Assembly: GCF_023715655.1 (NCBI RefSeq)
Contig: NZ_JAMBON010000026.1
Location: 1-49,759, forward strand
Source: Oceanobacillus luteolus
GTDB lineage: Bacteria; Bacillota; Bacilli; Bacillales; Amphibacillaceae
DNA: 49,759 bases
Direction: 5' to 3'
Shown: positions 42,428 through 49,759 of the stretch, in pieces
How the letters are laid out: every line of letters begins with the position of its first letter
Position numbering within the stretch: the first letter of the stretch is position 1
Translations under genes and position numbers: made by a program
Notes under the pieces: model-generated
The model's input: only the letters and a program-made list of their open reading frames with translations
What the model was told of the DNA's origin: nothing
The model's database searches: none

Positions 42428-43336
42428 CCACTTTCTAAACGATAACTCAATTATAAATTCATTTTCTTGAACATCAGCAACTGCTGTTCCTCCCTGTTTA
42501 GTGACAAGCTGCTGTACGATGTGAAGACCTAATCCAAGCTGATTACCAGTCCGACTGGAATCAAGCCTGACGGTACGGTCAAAGATCCGCTGCAGGGATG
42601 TAACATTTATTTCCTCCACGTCATTCACTGCCCTCAAACGGATAACTTCCTCTTCCTCTACAAAACTGATTTTGAAATAACTTTTCGCATACGTTATTGC
42701 ATTTTGGATGATATTTGCTACAATCCGGTCCACCGCTTTCTTGTCAGCTAAAATTGGCGAAACAGTACGCTCGTCCATCTCTACCTTAATTTGTTTCTTT
42801 TCAAAGTCGCCATAAAAGAGCAACATCGTATCTACAACGATGTGGTCCAAAGATTGCTTTTCCATTATGAGTTGTTTATCTGAAGAGTCCAATTGGGAAA
42901 GCTCGTAAAATAAATCAACCTTCATCGTAAGATTATCGATTTTCTTTTCAATAATCGTTAAAAATTCTTTCCTTTGAGTTTCTGATAAAGATGGTTCAGA
43001 CAATAATTCCGTAAATCCCTTGATCGACGTTAATGGTGTCCGAAAATCATGTGAAATATTCGTTATTTCCTGTTTCAGATTCTTTTCCCTATTTAACGTA
43101 TGCTGCTGATCTTGCTTGAATAAATGAATGAGCTGATTGATTTTAGCTGTAAACTTCGTCACGTTTTTGTGATGCGTACTCGTGCGAACTAATTCATTTG
43201 TACCAAAATTTTCAATGATATCATCCAATTGTTTGGTCATGTTTTTAATATCCCAATGAAATAGCAGAAGTCGCGCAAACGTAACAATCAGCAGTAAAAG
43301 CAATATCGTGATAATCAACCAGCTGCCCACATTCAT
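42422..43336 (-). CDS. Sensor histidine kinase, short N-terminus
   Basis: A 304-aa histidine kinase with one transmembrane segment (about 5-25) and no extracellular sensor domain. It has an H-box SHDFRTPLTSIKG (His96), an N-box (IIQNAITYAK), and G-box (GLGLHIVQQLV), though the canonical F-box looks weak. The lack of a sensor, together with the ABC transporter in the same operon, suggests sensing via the transporter, as in bacitracin-type detoxification modules. It is last in the operon, 14 bases after the permease gene. The ATG follows AAGGGATG. Confidence 0.9.
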   Translation of the reverse strand: MNVGSWLIITILLLLLIVTFARLLLFHWDIKNMTKQLDDIIENFGTNELVRTSTHHKNVTKFTAKINQLIHLFKQDQQHTLNREKNLKQEITNISHDFRTPLTSIKGFTELLSEPSLSETQRKEFLTIIEKKIDNLTMKVDLFYELSQLDSSDKQLIMEKQSLDHIVVDTMLLFYGDFEKKQIKVEMDERTVSPILADKKAVDRIVANIIQNAITYAKSYFKISFVEEEEVIRLRAVNDVEEINVTSLQRIFDRTVRLDSSRTGNQLGLGLHIVQQLVTKQGGTAVADVQENEFIIELSFRKWD

Positions 43337-43350
43337 TCATCCCTTCTCAG

Positions 43351-44100
43351 TCAATCAATACTTTGATTTTTGAACTTTTTTGCTCCTATCAGGATGGCAA
43401 TCACAGAGATTACTATGCCTATAATCCAATATAGATACTCAAATTGAACTGTACCATCCATAAAGTGCATTAAGTTATCATTTAATAATGTATTTGGTGT
43501 ATATTTATATATCTCGTTTAAGCCTGTAACTGGACGAAACAGATTCCGAAGTAGATTACTGGAAAATCCATAAATAAATAACAGTACAAAAATGATGTAT
43601 ATATCTCCAACCTTCATCATTTTTAACGCATGAGTCAGAAAGAATCCACTTAGAATAAGCGGAGCCATATTCACACTCGCAATTAGAAAATGTCTGACAG
43701 ACTGTTGATCACTAGGGAACATATTCTCACCTAGTACAATCATAAAAAGTATCCCAACAGCACATACTGCTAGAAAACAACTTAAAGTAATGATGAGCTT
43801 GGACCAGAAAATTATTTTACGGGATATGCCGAAAGAAACAGATTGCTTAATTAAAGACATATCTTTACCAGTAAGAGTTGAATTAAAGATTATCCCTACG
43901 AGTACGATCAGTAAACCACTGCCAATTACATTAGAGTAGAAAAATTCGCCAGTATTATAAGGGAAATTCGGATCGGATTGTCCAAAATAATAAAGGACAG
44001 CGGCAGCAGCAGCAATCAATAAAAAACAGATCACACTTGTGATATACAAGCCTTTTAGACGAAAGAGACGATAATACTCACTTTTCATATAATTTATCAT
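43351..44100 (-). CDS. ABC-2 type transporter permease
   Basis: A 249-aa membrane protein with six transmembrane segments (about 16-37, 54-73, 95-122, 133-155, 162-183, 220-243) and a polar N-terminus MINYMKSEYYRLFRLK, the usual layout of ABC-2 permeases in lantibiotic-immunity/bacitracin-type exporters. The start overlaps the ATPase stop (ATGA), behind GGAGGGGG, so translation is coupled. Confidence 0.85.
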   Translation of the reverse strand: MINYMKSEYYRLFRLKGLYITSVICFLLIAAAAAVLYYFGQSDPNFPYNTGEFFYSNVIGSGLLIVLVGIIFNSTLTGKDMSLIKQSVSFGISRKIIFWSKLIITLSCFLAVCAVGILFMIVLGENMFPSDQQSVRHFLIASVNMAPLILSGFFLTHALKMMKVGDIYIIFVLLFIYGFSSNLLRNLFRPVTGLNEIYKYTPNTLLNDNLMHFMDGTVQFEYLYWIIGIVISVIAILIGAKKFKNQSID

Positions 44101-45011
44101 TGTTGTTCCCCCTCCACTAATCCTAAGAAATATTCTTCCAGCTTCAATGTTTCGGTACGGAACTCTCGTACGAAGACGCCACTGTCCACTAAAAGACGAT
44201 TTATTTCTCCAGCTTTTTCTGCATAATTTTGGATCGTTATTACTTGATCAGGGAGAACTTGATACTGGAGATCTACATATGCCTGTTCTAAAACTCTTGC
44301 AGCTTTAGCAGGATCATCCACTTTCAACAATATTTGTTTCCTGCTCTTATCCACTAATGCTTCTTTGCTCAAATCATCGACGACTACCCCATTTTTGATG
44401 AACACAAAACGGGTGGCGAGTAATTCTAATTCCGTTAAAATATGGCTGGAAATCAATATCGTTATATGTTTTTCCTGGTTAAGCTTCGTCAAAAGCTTAC
44501 GGATTTCCATAATTCCTTCTGCATCCAAACCATTAATCGGTTCATCGAGCACTAAGCAATCCGGACTGCTTAAAAGACATAGGGCAATACCTAATCGCTG
44601 CTTCATCCCCATGGAGTATTCTTTAAATTTTTTCTTCTTCTCTTTCGCCAAATCTACAATTTCGAGCACTTCATGAATGCGCTGTTTATCCACTACGCCA
44701 CGTTGAATCCGGAAATATTCCAAGTTTTGTTGTGCAGTGAAATCAGGAAAAAAGGCAGGAGTTTCAATCATAAAGCCCATTCTCTTTCTCGCACGAGCTT
44801 TTTTCTTACCTGTTTTGCCAAACAACTGCATATCTCCACTTGTCGGTTTGATTTGTCCGGAAAGCATTTTAAAAATCGTCGACTTACCTGCCCCATTTTT
44901 TCCAATGAGTGCACAAATCTCTCCTTTTTTTAACGTAAAATCTAGTGGCTTGATAACTTCTGCATCTTTAAATCTTTTCGTTAATCGGTATGTCTGAACA
45001 ATCGTATCCAT
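44097..45011 (-). CDS. ABC transporter ATPase (BcrA-like)
   Basis: A 304-aa ATPase: Walker A GKNGAGKST, Q-loop region ETPAFFPDFTAQQNLEYF, signature YSMGMKQRLGIA (a degenerate LSGGQ, common in BcrA/NatA-like exporters), Walker B CLVLDEPINGLD, H-loop SSHILTEL, then a C-terminal domain of about 75 residues. With the permease it would form a heteromeric exporter of antimicrobial peptide or drug. The ATG at 45011 is preceded by AAGGAG at 8 bases; a GTG one codon upstream is also possible. Confidence 0.9.
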   Translation of the reverse strand: MDTIVQTYRLTKRFKDAEVIKPLDFTLKKGEICALIGKNGAGKSTIFKMLSGQIKPTSGDMQLFGKTGKKKARARKRMGFMIETPAFFPDFTAQQNLEYFRIQRGVVDKQRIHEVLEIVDLAKEKKKKFKEYSMGMKQRLGIALCLLSSPDCLVLDEPINGLDAEGIMEIRKLLTKLNQEKHITILISSHILTELELLATRFVFIKNGVVVDDLSKEALVDKSRKQILLKVDDPAKAARVLEQAYVDLQYQVLPDQVITIQNYAEKAGEINRLLVDSGVFVREFRTETLKLEEYFLGLVEGEQQ

Positions 45012-45082
45012 CACATTGACTCCTTCACCGTATTTCTTTACTTAAGTTTAGCGCAGAAGTCTTTAAAATCCTTTAAGCAAAA

Positions 45083-45102
45083 CATAAAGAAATCATAAAG
45101 AA
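45083..45102 (-). promoter_or_regulatory. 11-bp direct repeat, candidate response-regulator site
   Basis: CATAAAGAA occurs at 45083-45091 and 45094-45102, exactly 11 bases apart, in the 100 bases between the response-regulator gene and the ATPase gene. The repeat lies just upstream of a possible -10 (TAAACT, minus strand, 45045-45050) that lacks a good -35, as expected for an OmpR-type activator. Confidence 0.55.
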
Positions 45103-45112
45103 TGTTTGCGAA

Positions 45113-45793
45113 TTAAACCAGCATAAAGCCGACGCCCCAAATTGTTTTGATATATTCTTCTTCCGTAACTTCCGCCATTTTCTTGCGGAGATTGGAGACG
45201 TGGACACTGATCGTATTATCGTCTCCATAGTAAGTCCCGCTCCAAACATTTTCATAAATCTCTTTCTTGGAGAAAGCATGCTCCGGTTTATCCATAAATA
45301 AGTTTAAAATATCGAACTCAGCGTTCGTCAACTGCAGTTCTTTTCCTTTCAATGTCACGGAACGTTTATCTTTATCGATGGTAAGCCCACGCCATTCCAT
45401 TTGAGCTGTTTCCAGCGGATCATTTTTTGCTTTTCGTAGCTGAACTTCCACACGAGCAAGCACTTCTTCCTGATGAAATGGCTTTGTTATGTAATCATCC
45501 GCTCCGATTTTCAATACTTGCACTTTATCCTCCACAGCTACCTTTGCTGAGATGACGATGATCGGAATCGAGCTTTTTTCTCTGATTTCTTTGATTAATT
45601 CTTCACCGCTTTTTCCCGGCAGCATTAAATCAAGTAAAATTAAATCAAACGAATTATTTTGTAGGTGTAATAAACCTTCCGTACCAGAATATGCTGCAAC
45701 AGGGCTTAGATTGGACTTGGATAGTATCACTTGCAGCAGCATACTGATTTCTGGATCATCTTCAATAATTAAAATCTGTTTTCCTTCATTCAT
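45113..45793 (-). CDS. OmpR-family response regulator
   Basis: A 226-aa response regulator: receiver domain (acidic pocket Glu11-Asp12-Asp13, phosphoacceptor Asp55 in LILLDLMLPG, Lys in TKPF) and a winged-helix DNA-binding domain (about 130-225, LTNAEFDILNLFMDKPEHAF and NTISVHVSNLRKKM). It likely controls the ABC genes immediately downstream. The ATG at 45793 follows GGTGA; a GTG three codons upstream is an alternative. It is the first gene of the regulator-ATPase-permease-kinase cluster. Confidence 0.92.
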   Translation of the reverse strand: MNEGKQILIIEDDPEISMLLQVILSKSNLSPVAAYSGTEGLLHLQNNSFDLILLDLMLPGKSGEELIKEIREKSSIPIIVISAKVAVEDKVQVLKIGADDYITKPFHQEEVLARVEVQLRKAKNDPLETAQMEWRGLTIDKDKRSVTLKGKELQLTNAEFDILNLFMDKPEHAFSKKEIYENVWSGTYYGDDNTISVHVSNLRKKMAEVTEEEYIKTIWGVGFMLV

Positions 45794-45924
45794 TCTCATC
45801 ACCCGTTCATCGATATCTTACTATTTATTATAACGTATCTTGTTTATTAACAAGCCATAGTGCCTATGGGTATATAGATGTTTTCTTTTATATGAAAATC
45901 GGTTATACTAATAGCAGATAAACA

Positions 45925-45930
45925 TATAAT
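45925..45930 (+). promoter_or_regulatory. -10 box of candidate antitoxin RNA
   Basis: A perfect TATAAT on the + strand; the -35 is weak (TTATAC at a 16-base spacer). It would start an RNA near 45937. Confidence 0.4.
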
Positions 45931-45965
45931 ATAAAAAACCGTTTGGTGCGGGAACACCAAACGGT
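45931..45965. terminator. Strong hairpin beside the toxin gene
   Basis: ACCGTTTGGTG and CACCAAACGGT form an 11-bp stem, with T6 on the minus strand. It can end a long toxin transcript, and on the + strand it would form the stable 5' end of the antisense RNA. Confidence 0.75.
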
Positions 45966-46060
45966 AAGTGCATACAGCCCTTCAAGGGGCGACTCACAAT
46001 AGAGTGTTAAAAATAACCACCGCTAATTGCTTGTCAGGCTAAGGGTGGTTATTTTTTATC
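45937..46060 (+). ncRNA. Candidate antisense antitoxin RNA
   Basis: A predicted RNA of about 124 bases starts after the TATAAT at 45925 with an 11-bp hairpin, has a second small hairpin (GCCC/GGGC), and ends in the shared hairpin AATAACCACC/GGTGGTTATT (46011-46054) with a T-rich + tail. It overlaps the 3' end of the toxin message on the opposite strand, as RatA and SR4 do in B. subtilis. Boundaries are inferred. Confidence 0.55.
46011..46058. terminator. Shared bidirectional terminator of toxin and antisense RNA
   Basis: AAATAACCACC (46011-46021) pairs with GGTGGTTATTT (46044-46054). T-rich tails on both strands let it end both converging RNAs. Confidence 0.8.
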
Positions 46061-46132
46061 GTTAATTGACAGTATCGCAACAATGAGACTCCCAAAGGAA
46101 ATCATCACAACCATTGCTTCATAAACCGTCAT
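46049..46132 (-). CDS. Holin-like type I toxin peptide, 27 aa
   Basis: A 27-aa peptide beginning MTVYEAMVVMISFGSLIVAI and ending SINDKK. It has a single hydrophobic helix with a short charged tail, the hallmark of the TxpA/BsrG/YonT holin-like toxin family. AAAGGGGGTG precedes the ATG at 7 bases, a strong site typical of these toxins. Stop and following hairpin overlap. A promoter with perfect TATAAT (46197-46202), extended by TGA, lies upstream. The 5' leader (about 60 bases, including GGTGGTGGCTCACTCCC) is structured. Convergent antisense RNA on + is described separately. Confidence 0.85.
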   Translation of the reverse strand: MTVYEAMVVMISFGSLIVAILSINDKK

Positions 46133-46196
46133 AGGCAACACCCCCTTTCTAAAAGGGAGTGAGCCACCACCCTGATAGCCTTATGCACTTGTCATC

Positions 46197-46220
46197 ATTA
46201 TATCACTAATTGTCTTTTAT
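46197..46220 (-). promoter_or_regulatory. Toxin promoter
   Basis: Minus-strand TATAAT (46197-46202) preceded by TGA (extended -10). The nearest -35-like TTGCTT is 19 bases upstream, slightly far. Confidence 0.55.
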
Positions 46221-46240
46221 TAAGCAAAAATTTCCAATTT

Positions 46241-46960
46241 TTATAAATGAAACTTCCTGGCAATTTTTTGTTTGATTCGTTCCGGCATCCCATATTTTAC
46301 ATAAAGCATAATCAACAGGACCGGCAACAATTGCAGGACTGTAACAATCAGCCAATTTAACGGATCTGTCTTGTTTTGGTAATTTTGGATGAAGAAATTG
46401 ATCCACATGATGAGAATGACTGCGGCTATAAAAAAGAAGCCTATCACATTAAAGCCTCTGACCGATAACGCCCGGACTACACTCCAGTAAAGGATGGCCA
46501 CGACCGTTGTTCCGGTTACAATCGGAAATGCCAGTGGGATGAACCAATCCAGGCTGCCGTTAAACAGATCTAATCCGAATAGCAGGATGAGCATATCCAA
46601 ACCAATCCCAATCAGCACTTTATAATAATTTTTCACATAACCAAAAGTAAAGAATATGAATCCCCAGCCTGCAAGAACACTTAAATTACTGTATCTGGAC
46701 CATGTGAACATTTCATTTAATTCATAATCGATATAAGCCATGAGACTGACAGCTACGAATACTAACAGTGTAATAAATATAAAAATACGGTTCAGTACCC
46801 GTCTCATATAGCTTGGATAAGGGTTGGTCGTTTTAGGAAACTTTCTTACTCTGACAACCTCTTCACCATCTTCATTGACTTTCGGAATAGGGAAACTGCA
46901 AAGTGGACATGGCCGGTTATCCCTCTCCACTCTAATTCCGCATTTCGGACAATAGGCCAT
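46241..46960 (-). CDS. DUF6320-like zinc-ribbon membrane protein
   Basis: A 239-aa membrane protein with an N-terminal zinc ribbon (YCPKCG and CPLCS, about 3-23) followed by about six or seven transmembrane segments (about 55-75, 88-104, 112-133, 140-163, 171-192, 205-222). It resembles proteins annotated DUF6320. It overlaps the end of the acyltransferase gene by 29 bases. The ATG at 46960 (MAYCPKCG) is chosen because GAGGAG lies at good spacing within that gene. Pairing with a condensation-type acyltransferase is known for the family, but no biochemical role is established. Confidence 0.75.
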   Translation of the reverse strand: MAYCPKCGIRVERDNRPCPLCSFPIPKVNEDGEEVVRVRKFPKTTNPYPSYMRRVLNRIFIFITLLVFVAVSLMAYIDYELNEMFTWSRYSNLSVLAGWGFIFFTFGYVKNYYKVLIGIGLDMLILLFGLDLFNGSLDWFIPLAFPIVTGTTVVAILYWSVVRALSVRGFNVIGFFFIAAVILIMWINFFIQNYQNKTDPLNWLIVTVLQLLPVLLIMLYVKYGMPERIKQKIARKFHL

Positions 46961-48230
46961 CTTCATTCTCCTCATCGTTTGTTTCAATTGTAACTTGTAT
47001 TCCTAGCTCACGGATGCTACGGAAAAATTCTCGCTCAAGCATACGGTCTTTTGATAAGTTCCCAAATGAAATGTACATATGTTCTTTATAGCTCGTCAGT
47101 ATGGCCTTCACTTTGTTGCCAATACTCGGCGGTGGATAGCACTCCACTCTTTCAATGTATTTCTCCATTTCACTAGGCACACGTACAATCCCTAAGTTGG
47201 ATAAGCCACTCGTATATTGTCCTTCACCAAAAAAGGAATATATCGATGGAGCGACCATATCCTTGATCGGTGATGGCATTAATCGCAACATTAATGATTT
47301 CTCACTAATGACACTCTGTTTGATGTACTGTTTTAATTTTTTTGGCGTCAATAATCGGCTAAATTCGATTTTCACTTCCTGGATTATTTCTTCAAATTCA
47401 TATTTACCAAGCCTTGCATCAATCGAAGGTGTAATACTTACAAAGAAGTTTCGCATCGTGTCACTTGGAAAGTACGACCGCATATTTACAGGTACATTGA
47501 TAACGACCGGCCGCTTACGTCTTGATGTTCTTTCTTGAATCGTCAACAAACTTTGGATATAAATCGCAGTGAGGAATATTGTAATCGATACATCATATTC
47601 CTTTGCTTTTTTCTTTAAAGCCTCTACAGGTATGATTCCGGTAACGATATGATAATACCCTTTTTTATCTAATTCCAAGGGCAGTTTAAAAGAGTTTCCC
47701 AACTTGGTCTTCGGTGCCGGTATACTTTTATCATAATATCTCCGGAAACCATTCTCCGTTTCCGCCTCCAACTGCTCATCACTTATCTCCTCTTGCTCAA
47801 TCGGAATGCCTTCCTTCAAATGCAAGTATTGCTTGACGAGCTCACCTAAAAACTTCAGCCCCCCAGTCCCATCTGTCATACTATGGGATAGCTCCAGGGC
47901 GATTCTGTTATTATAATAATATACCCGATATGGAAAAGAGCCACGCTTTTTAATCGATAAACTCATGCATGGGTAATACCTCTCTTTTTCCACTTGAGGC
48001 ATTTGATCTGTTCCTTCAAAGTAATACCAAAAAAATCCTTGCTTTAATTGCACTTTAAAAAATGGAAAACGTTGTAACGTCAATTCCAAAGCCTCTTGCA
48101 ATAAATCTGGATAGATTGGGCTTGTCAATGTTGCAGACAAGCGGAATAAAGTAGTTGCACGGGAGGATATGATAGAGGAATACAATTTCCCAGCATTATC
48201 TAATTGGTACCATGATTTGTCCCCTCTCAT
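46932..48230 (-). CDS. Condensation-like acyltransferase
   Basis: A 432-aa protein of the alcohol acetyltransferase/condensation superfamily. The catalytic HxxxDG motif is present as HSMTDGTG (about 135-142), with LTLQRFPFFKVQLKQGFFWY (about 48-67) and the channel motif region FGNLSKDRM near the end. Such enzymes transfer acyl groups to alcohols or amines; the substrates here are unknown. Followed by an overlapping DUF6320-like membrane gene, so the two probably work together. The start ATG at 48230 follows a weak AGGGTTGA site. Confidence 0.8.
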   Translation of the reverse strand: MRGDKSWYQLDNAGKLYSSIISSRATTLFRLSATLTSPIYPDLLQEALELTLQRFPFFKVQLKQGFFWYYFEGTDQMPQVEKERYYPCMSLSIKKRGSFPYRVYYYNNRIALELSHSMTDGTGGLKFLGELVKQYLHLKEGIPIEQEEISDEQLEAETENGFRRYYDKSIPAPKTKLGNSFKLPLELDKKGYYHIVTGIIPVEALKKKAKEYDVSITIFLTAIYIQSLLTIQERTSRRKRPVVINVPVNMRSYFPSDTMRNFFVSITPSIDARLGKYEFEEIIQEVKIEFSRLLTPKKLKQYIKQSVISEKSLMLRLMPSPIKDMVAPSIYSFFGEGQYTSGLSNLGIVRVPSEMEKYIERVECYPPPSIGNKVKAILTSYKEHMYISFGNLSKDRMLEREFFRSIRELGIQVTIETNDEENEDGLLSEMRN

Positions 48231-48375
48231 CTGATCAACCCTTCCTTGTGATGAAGATTACGAGGTTATTTTACCATACCAATAGTGGTAAAGATAGATT
48301 GACAACATGGTCTTCAAGAAGGAATGACATGTATCATCGGCCCTATACTTACTATCGCTTCATCTTCTATAAATA

Positions 48376-48399
48376 AAAGCCGCAGAGAGCTGCGGCTTT
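48376..48399. terminator. Bidirectional terminator
   Basis: A 10-bp perfect stem (AAAGCCGCAG at 48376-48385, CTGCGGCTTT at 48390-48399), with a T-rich minus-strand flank, ends the PH-domain gene. The 200 bases between it and the acyltransferase start otherwise show only A/T-rich promoter-like sequence. Confidence 0.75.
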
Positions 48400-48429
48400 A
48401 TCCTAAAAATCAACTAGAAGTAAAATGTT

Positions 48430-48864
48430 CTATTTTATGAACTGTACTGAATGAGAAATCTTATCATCAATAATTTGTACGAACTTATTGATATTCTCAG
48501 GTGCAATGATGGTGTAATCATTGGCATTGTAATATAAATAGTAACGCTCCTTTGCAAGTGCCACTGATGCAAGTTGTGTATTGGTTTTTTCGATCTTTTT
48601 AATAGCATGAAGAGCGATTTTACGTTTAAAAGGGCCTAGATTAATGATTAAGGTATCATCTGTCAATATATAATACGTACTGTACCAAAACCATAGGATG
48701 ATCAAACCACTTATCCCAAATAAAAGACCGACGATTAAACTGGCAGCCAATCCAGCTTTGTTATAAATTGGTACAAAGAGGCCGACTGAAATTCCTAAGA
48801 AAAGTAAAGCCGATCCCCAAACGAGGACTCGGTATGTTGTGTCCTTTTTTGCGTTAAACTTCAT
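48430..48864 (-). CDS. PH-domain membrane protein (DUF1200-like)
   Basis: A 144-aa protein with two transmembrane segments (about 14-32 and 38-58) followed by a bacterial pleckstrin-homology-like domain (about 60-140; YYILTDDTLIINLGPFKRKI at 64-83 is the recognisable start). Function unknown; some relatives in Bacilli are membrane stress proteins. The ATG at 48864 follows GAGGTG at 9 bases; a GTG-ATG pair 12 bases upstream is less well placed. Confidence 0.8.
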   Translation of the reverse strand: MKFNAKKDTTYRVLVWGSALLFLGISVGLFVPIYNKAGLAASLIVGLLFGISGLIILWFWYSTYYILTDDTLIINLGPFKRKIALHAIKKIEKTNTQLASVALAKERYYLYYNANDYTIIAPENINKFVQIIDDKISHSVQFIK

Positions 48865-48921
48865 AGGTTTCATCACCTCATCCGTTAGACTAATTTGTTT
48901 TGAAATATTATTAGACTCATC

Positions 48922-49428
48922 TTATTCTCTTTTACCGACTATTGGCACCCAAAGCTCAAATATACAATCAGGGTCATCATTATGTGTAAAATCCTTACCG
49001 TAAAACTCAAAGTAATGAGGAAATTGATAGTGAAACCCTTTTATCGTCGGAGCCCATTCACTAAACAAATAATCATTTGCTATCCTAATTTCATCAATGA
49101 CACCTTGATAGGTAAGTACTGCATATTCATAACTCGGTATTTCTGCCGTCTTCATTCCACTCGGCAGTTCAGATGGAAATTCACTAACCTCGATACATGC
49201 CATATACTTGTGGGAATCCCCAACCTTCCAATCTTCTGGAAAACGCATCAATCCATATGATTGATGTGGCACGGCATGGTTGATCTCTGATCTTCTTTCA
49301 TTAAAGGCATCCCAGGTTTTTGCAATTGTATTTTCTGAAGGTTGCTCTTTATTGGATTGCCAGTCAATCTCAATCCCAACTACTTTAAAGGCATCTTTTT
49401 TGATGATACTTTTATTTACAATCCCCAT
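48922..49428 (-). CDS. GyrI-like effector-binding protein
   Basis: A 168-aa stand-alone GyrI/AraC effector-binding domain. Typical beta-alpha elements: FKVVGIEIDW, IAKTWDAFNERRSEI, QSYGLMRFPED, YMACIEVSEF (about 76-85), YEYAVLTYQGVIDEI and a final FELWVPIVGKRE. Such proteins bind small organic ligands or hydrolyse cyclopropanoid compounds; the ligand is unknown. The ATG at 49428 follows AGGGGG at 6 bases; the ATG two codons upstream touches it. Confidence 0.85.
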   Translation of the reverse strand: MGIVNKSIIKKDAFKVVGIEIDWQSNKEQPSENTIAKTWDAFNERRSEINHAVPHQSYGLMRFPEDWKVGDSHKYMACIEVSEFPSELPSGMKTAEIPSYEYAVLTYQGVIDEIRIANDYLFSEWAPTIKGFHYQFPHYFEFYGKDFTHNDDPDCIFELWVPIVGKRE

Positions 49429-49634
49429 TTTCATCCCCCTATTGATAAAATCCGAAACATTTCATTCCTATTGCCCGATATGCTGCTTTATTCACTACTT
49501 CAGATAGTTGATTGTATATGTTCCAACTCCCTTCTTTCCATTCTCATGTCGCTTTTCCTTGATATATAACTTCTACCTATACTTAATCTTTTCCTCTTTC
49601 CAGATGTTCCTAACAGATAAAGAATTTCACACAA

Positions 49635-49665
49635 AAAGAGGCTGGGACATAACTAGCCGAAAACA
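49635..49665. repeat. GCTGGGACATAAC intergenic repeat motif
   Basis: The motif GAGGCTGGGACATAACTA is a recurrent intergenic sequence in low-G+C Firmicutes, often near mobile-element ends. Only one copy is visible, at the window edge. The region 49435-49759 otherwise contains no gene that I can support. Confidence 0.4.
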
Positions 49666-49671
49666 GTAATT

Positions 49672-49715
49672 AAAAAGGATCCAAGCAATCAAAACTTTGC
49701 TAGGATCCTTTTTTG
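49672..49715. terminator. Terminator-like hairpin near window end
   Basis: AAAAGGATCC (about 49673-49682) and GGATCCTTTT pair, extended by AGCAA/TTGCT, with T6 on the + strand. It may belong to a gene or repeat element outside the window. Confidence 0.65.
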
Positions 49716-49759
49716 AGTCAAATTTATCATTATCGGTCTTTAGATTGGGGTTGTTGGCG

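Overview
The window reads as chromosome of an endospore-forming, low-G+C Bacillaceae bacterium. It has Gram-positive ribosome binding sites (AGGAGG type, with many TTG and GTG starts), a complete gerA-type spore germination operon, a CsbD protein behind a SigB-like promoter, AraR boxes, S-box riboswitches and a TxpA/BsrG-like type I toxin. The very acidic linkers of its two surface lipoproteins would suit a salt-tolerant genus such as Oceanobacillus or Virgibacillus, but the genus cannot be fixed from this sequence. I see no rRNA, tRNA, CRISPR array, intact IS element or prophage.

Layout. 1-5400: small hypothetical genes, a VWA lipoprotein, a patatin-GNAT pair, and a DUF488-SRPBCC pair; two convergent genes appear fused at their 3' ends near 3037. 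5400-9050: an SgrR-like regulator with an N-terminal frameshift, divergent from an MFS exporter, then a 21-bp-period repeat and a VOC protein. 9250-12620: an aldehyde dehydrogenase-DUF779 pair, and a two-gene nucleotidyltransferase operon placed behind a SAM-I riboswitch. 12780-16700: a YtvI-like permease, a VOC protein, glycerate kinase and a membrane protein. 16745-19500: an ABC-F ATPase and ASCH-domain gene behind a 430-base leader with a 38-codon leader peptide and tandem terminators. 19506-22433: an OmpA-domain lipoprotein and a CodA-like deaminase.

22475-26488 is a ger operon (A, B, C and a small two-helix gene) in which gerB is split at a T9 run. 26671-35161 is an L-arabinose cluster (araA, araE-araB, araR, araD, galM) with AraR boxes overlapping near-identical promoters. 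35240-39768 is an organosulfur region: two divergent SAM-I riboswitches drive an FMN monooxygenase plus ATP-grasp operon on one side, and an FMN reductase plus NtaA/SnaA-type monooxygenase operon on the other. 39842-49428 carries csbD, a glycosyltransferase, a response regulator-ABC transporter-histidine kinase operon with an 11-bp direct repeat before the ABC genes, a 27-codon type I toxin with convergent antisense RNA, an acyltransferase-DUF6320 overlapping pair, a PH-domain protein and a GyrI-like protein.

The strongest leads are the SAM-I riboswitch controlling a non-methionine nucleotidyltransferase operon, the attenuator-like ABC-F leader, the ATP-grasp gene inside an S-box operon, and the two gene-splitting frameshifts, one at a homopolymer and one at a canonical slippery heptamer.
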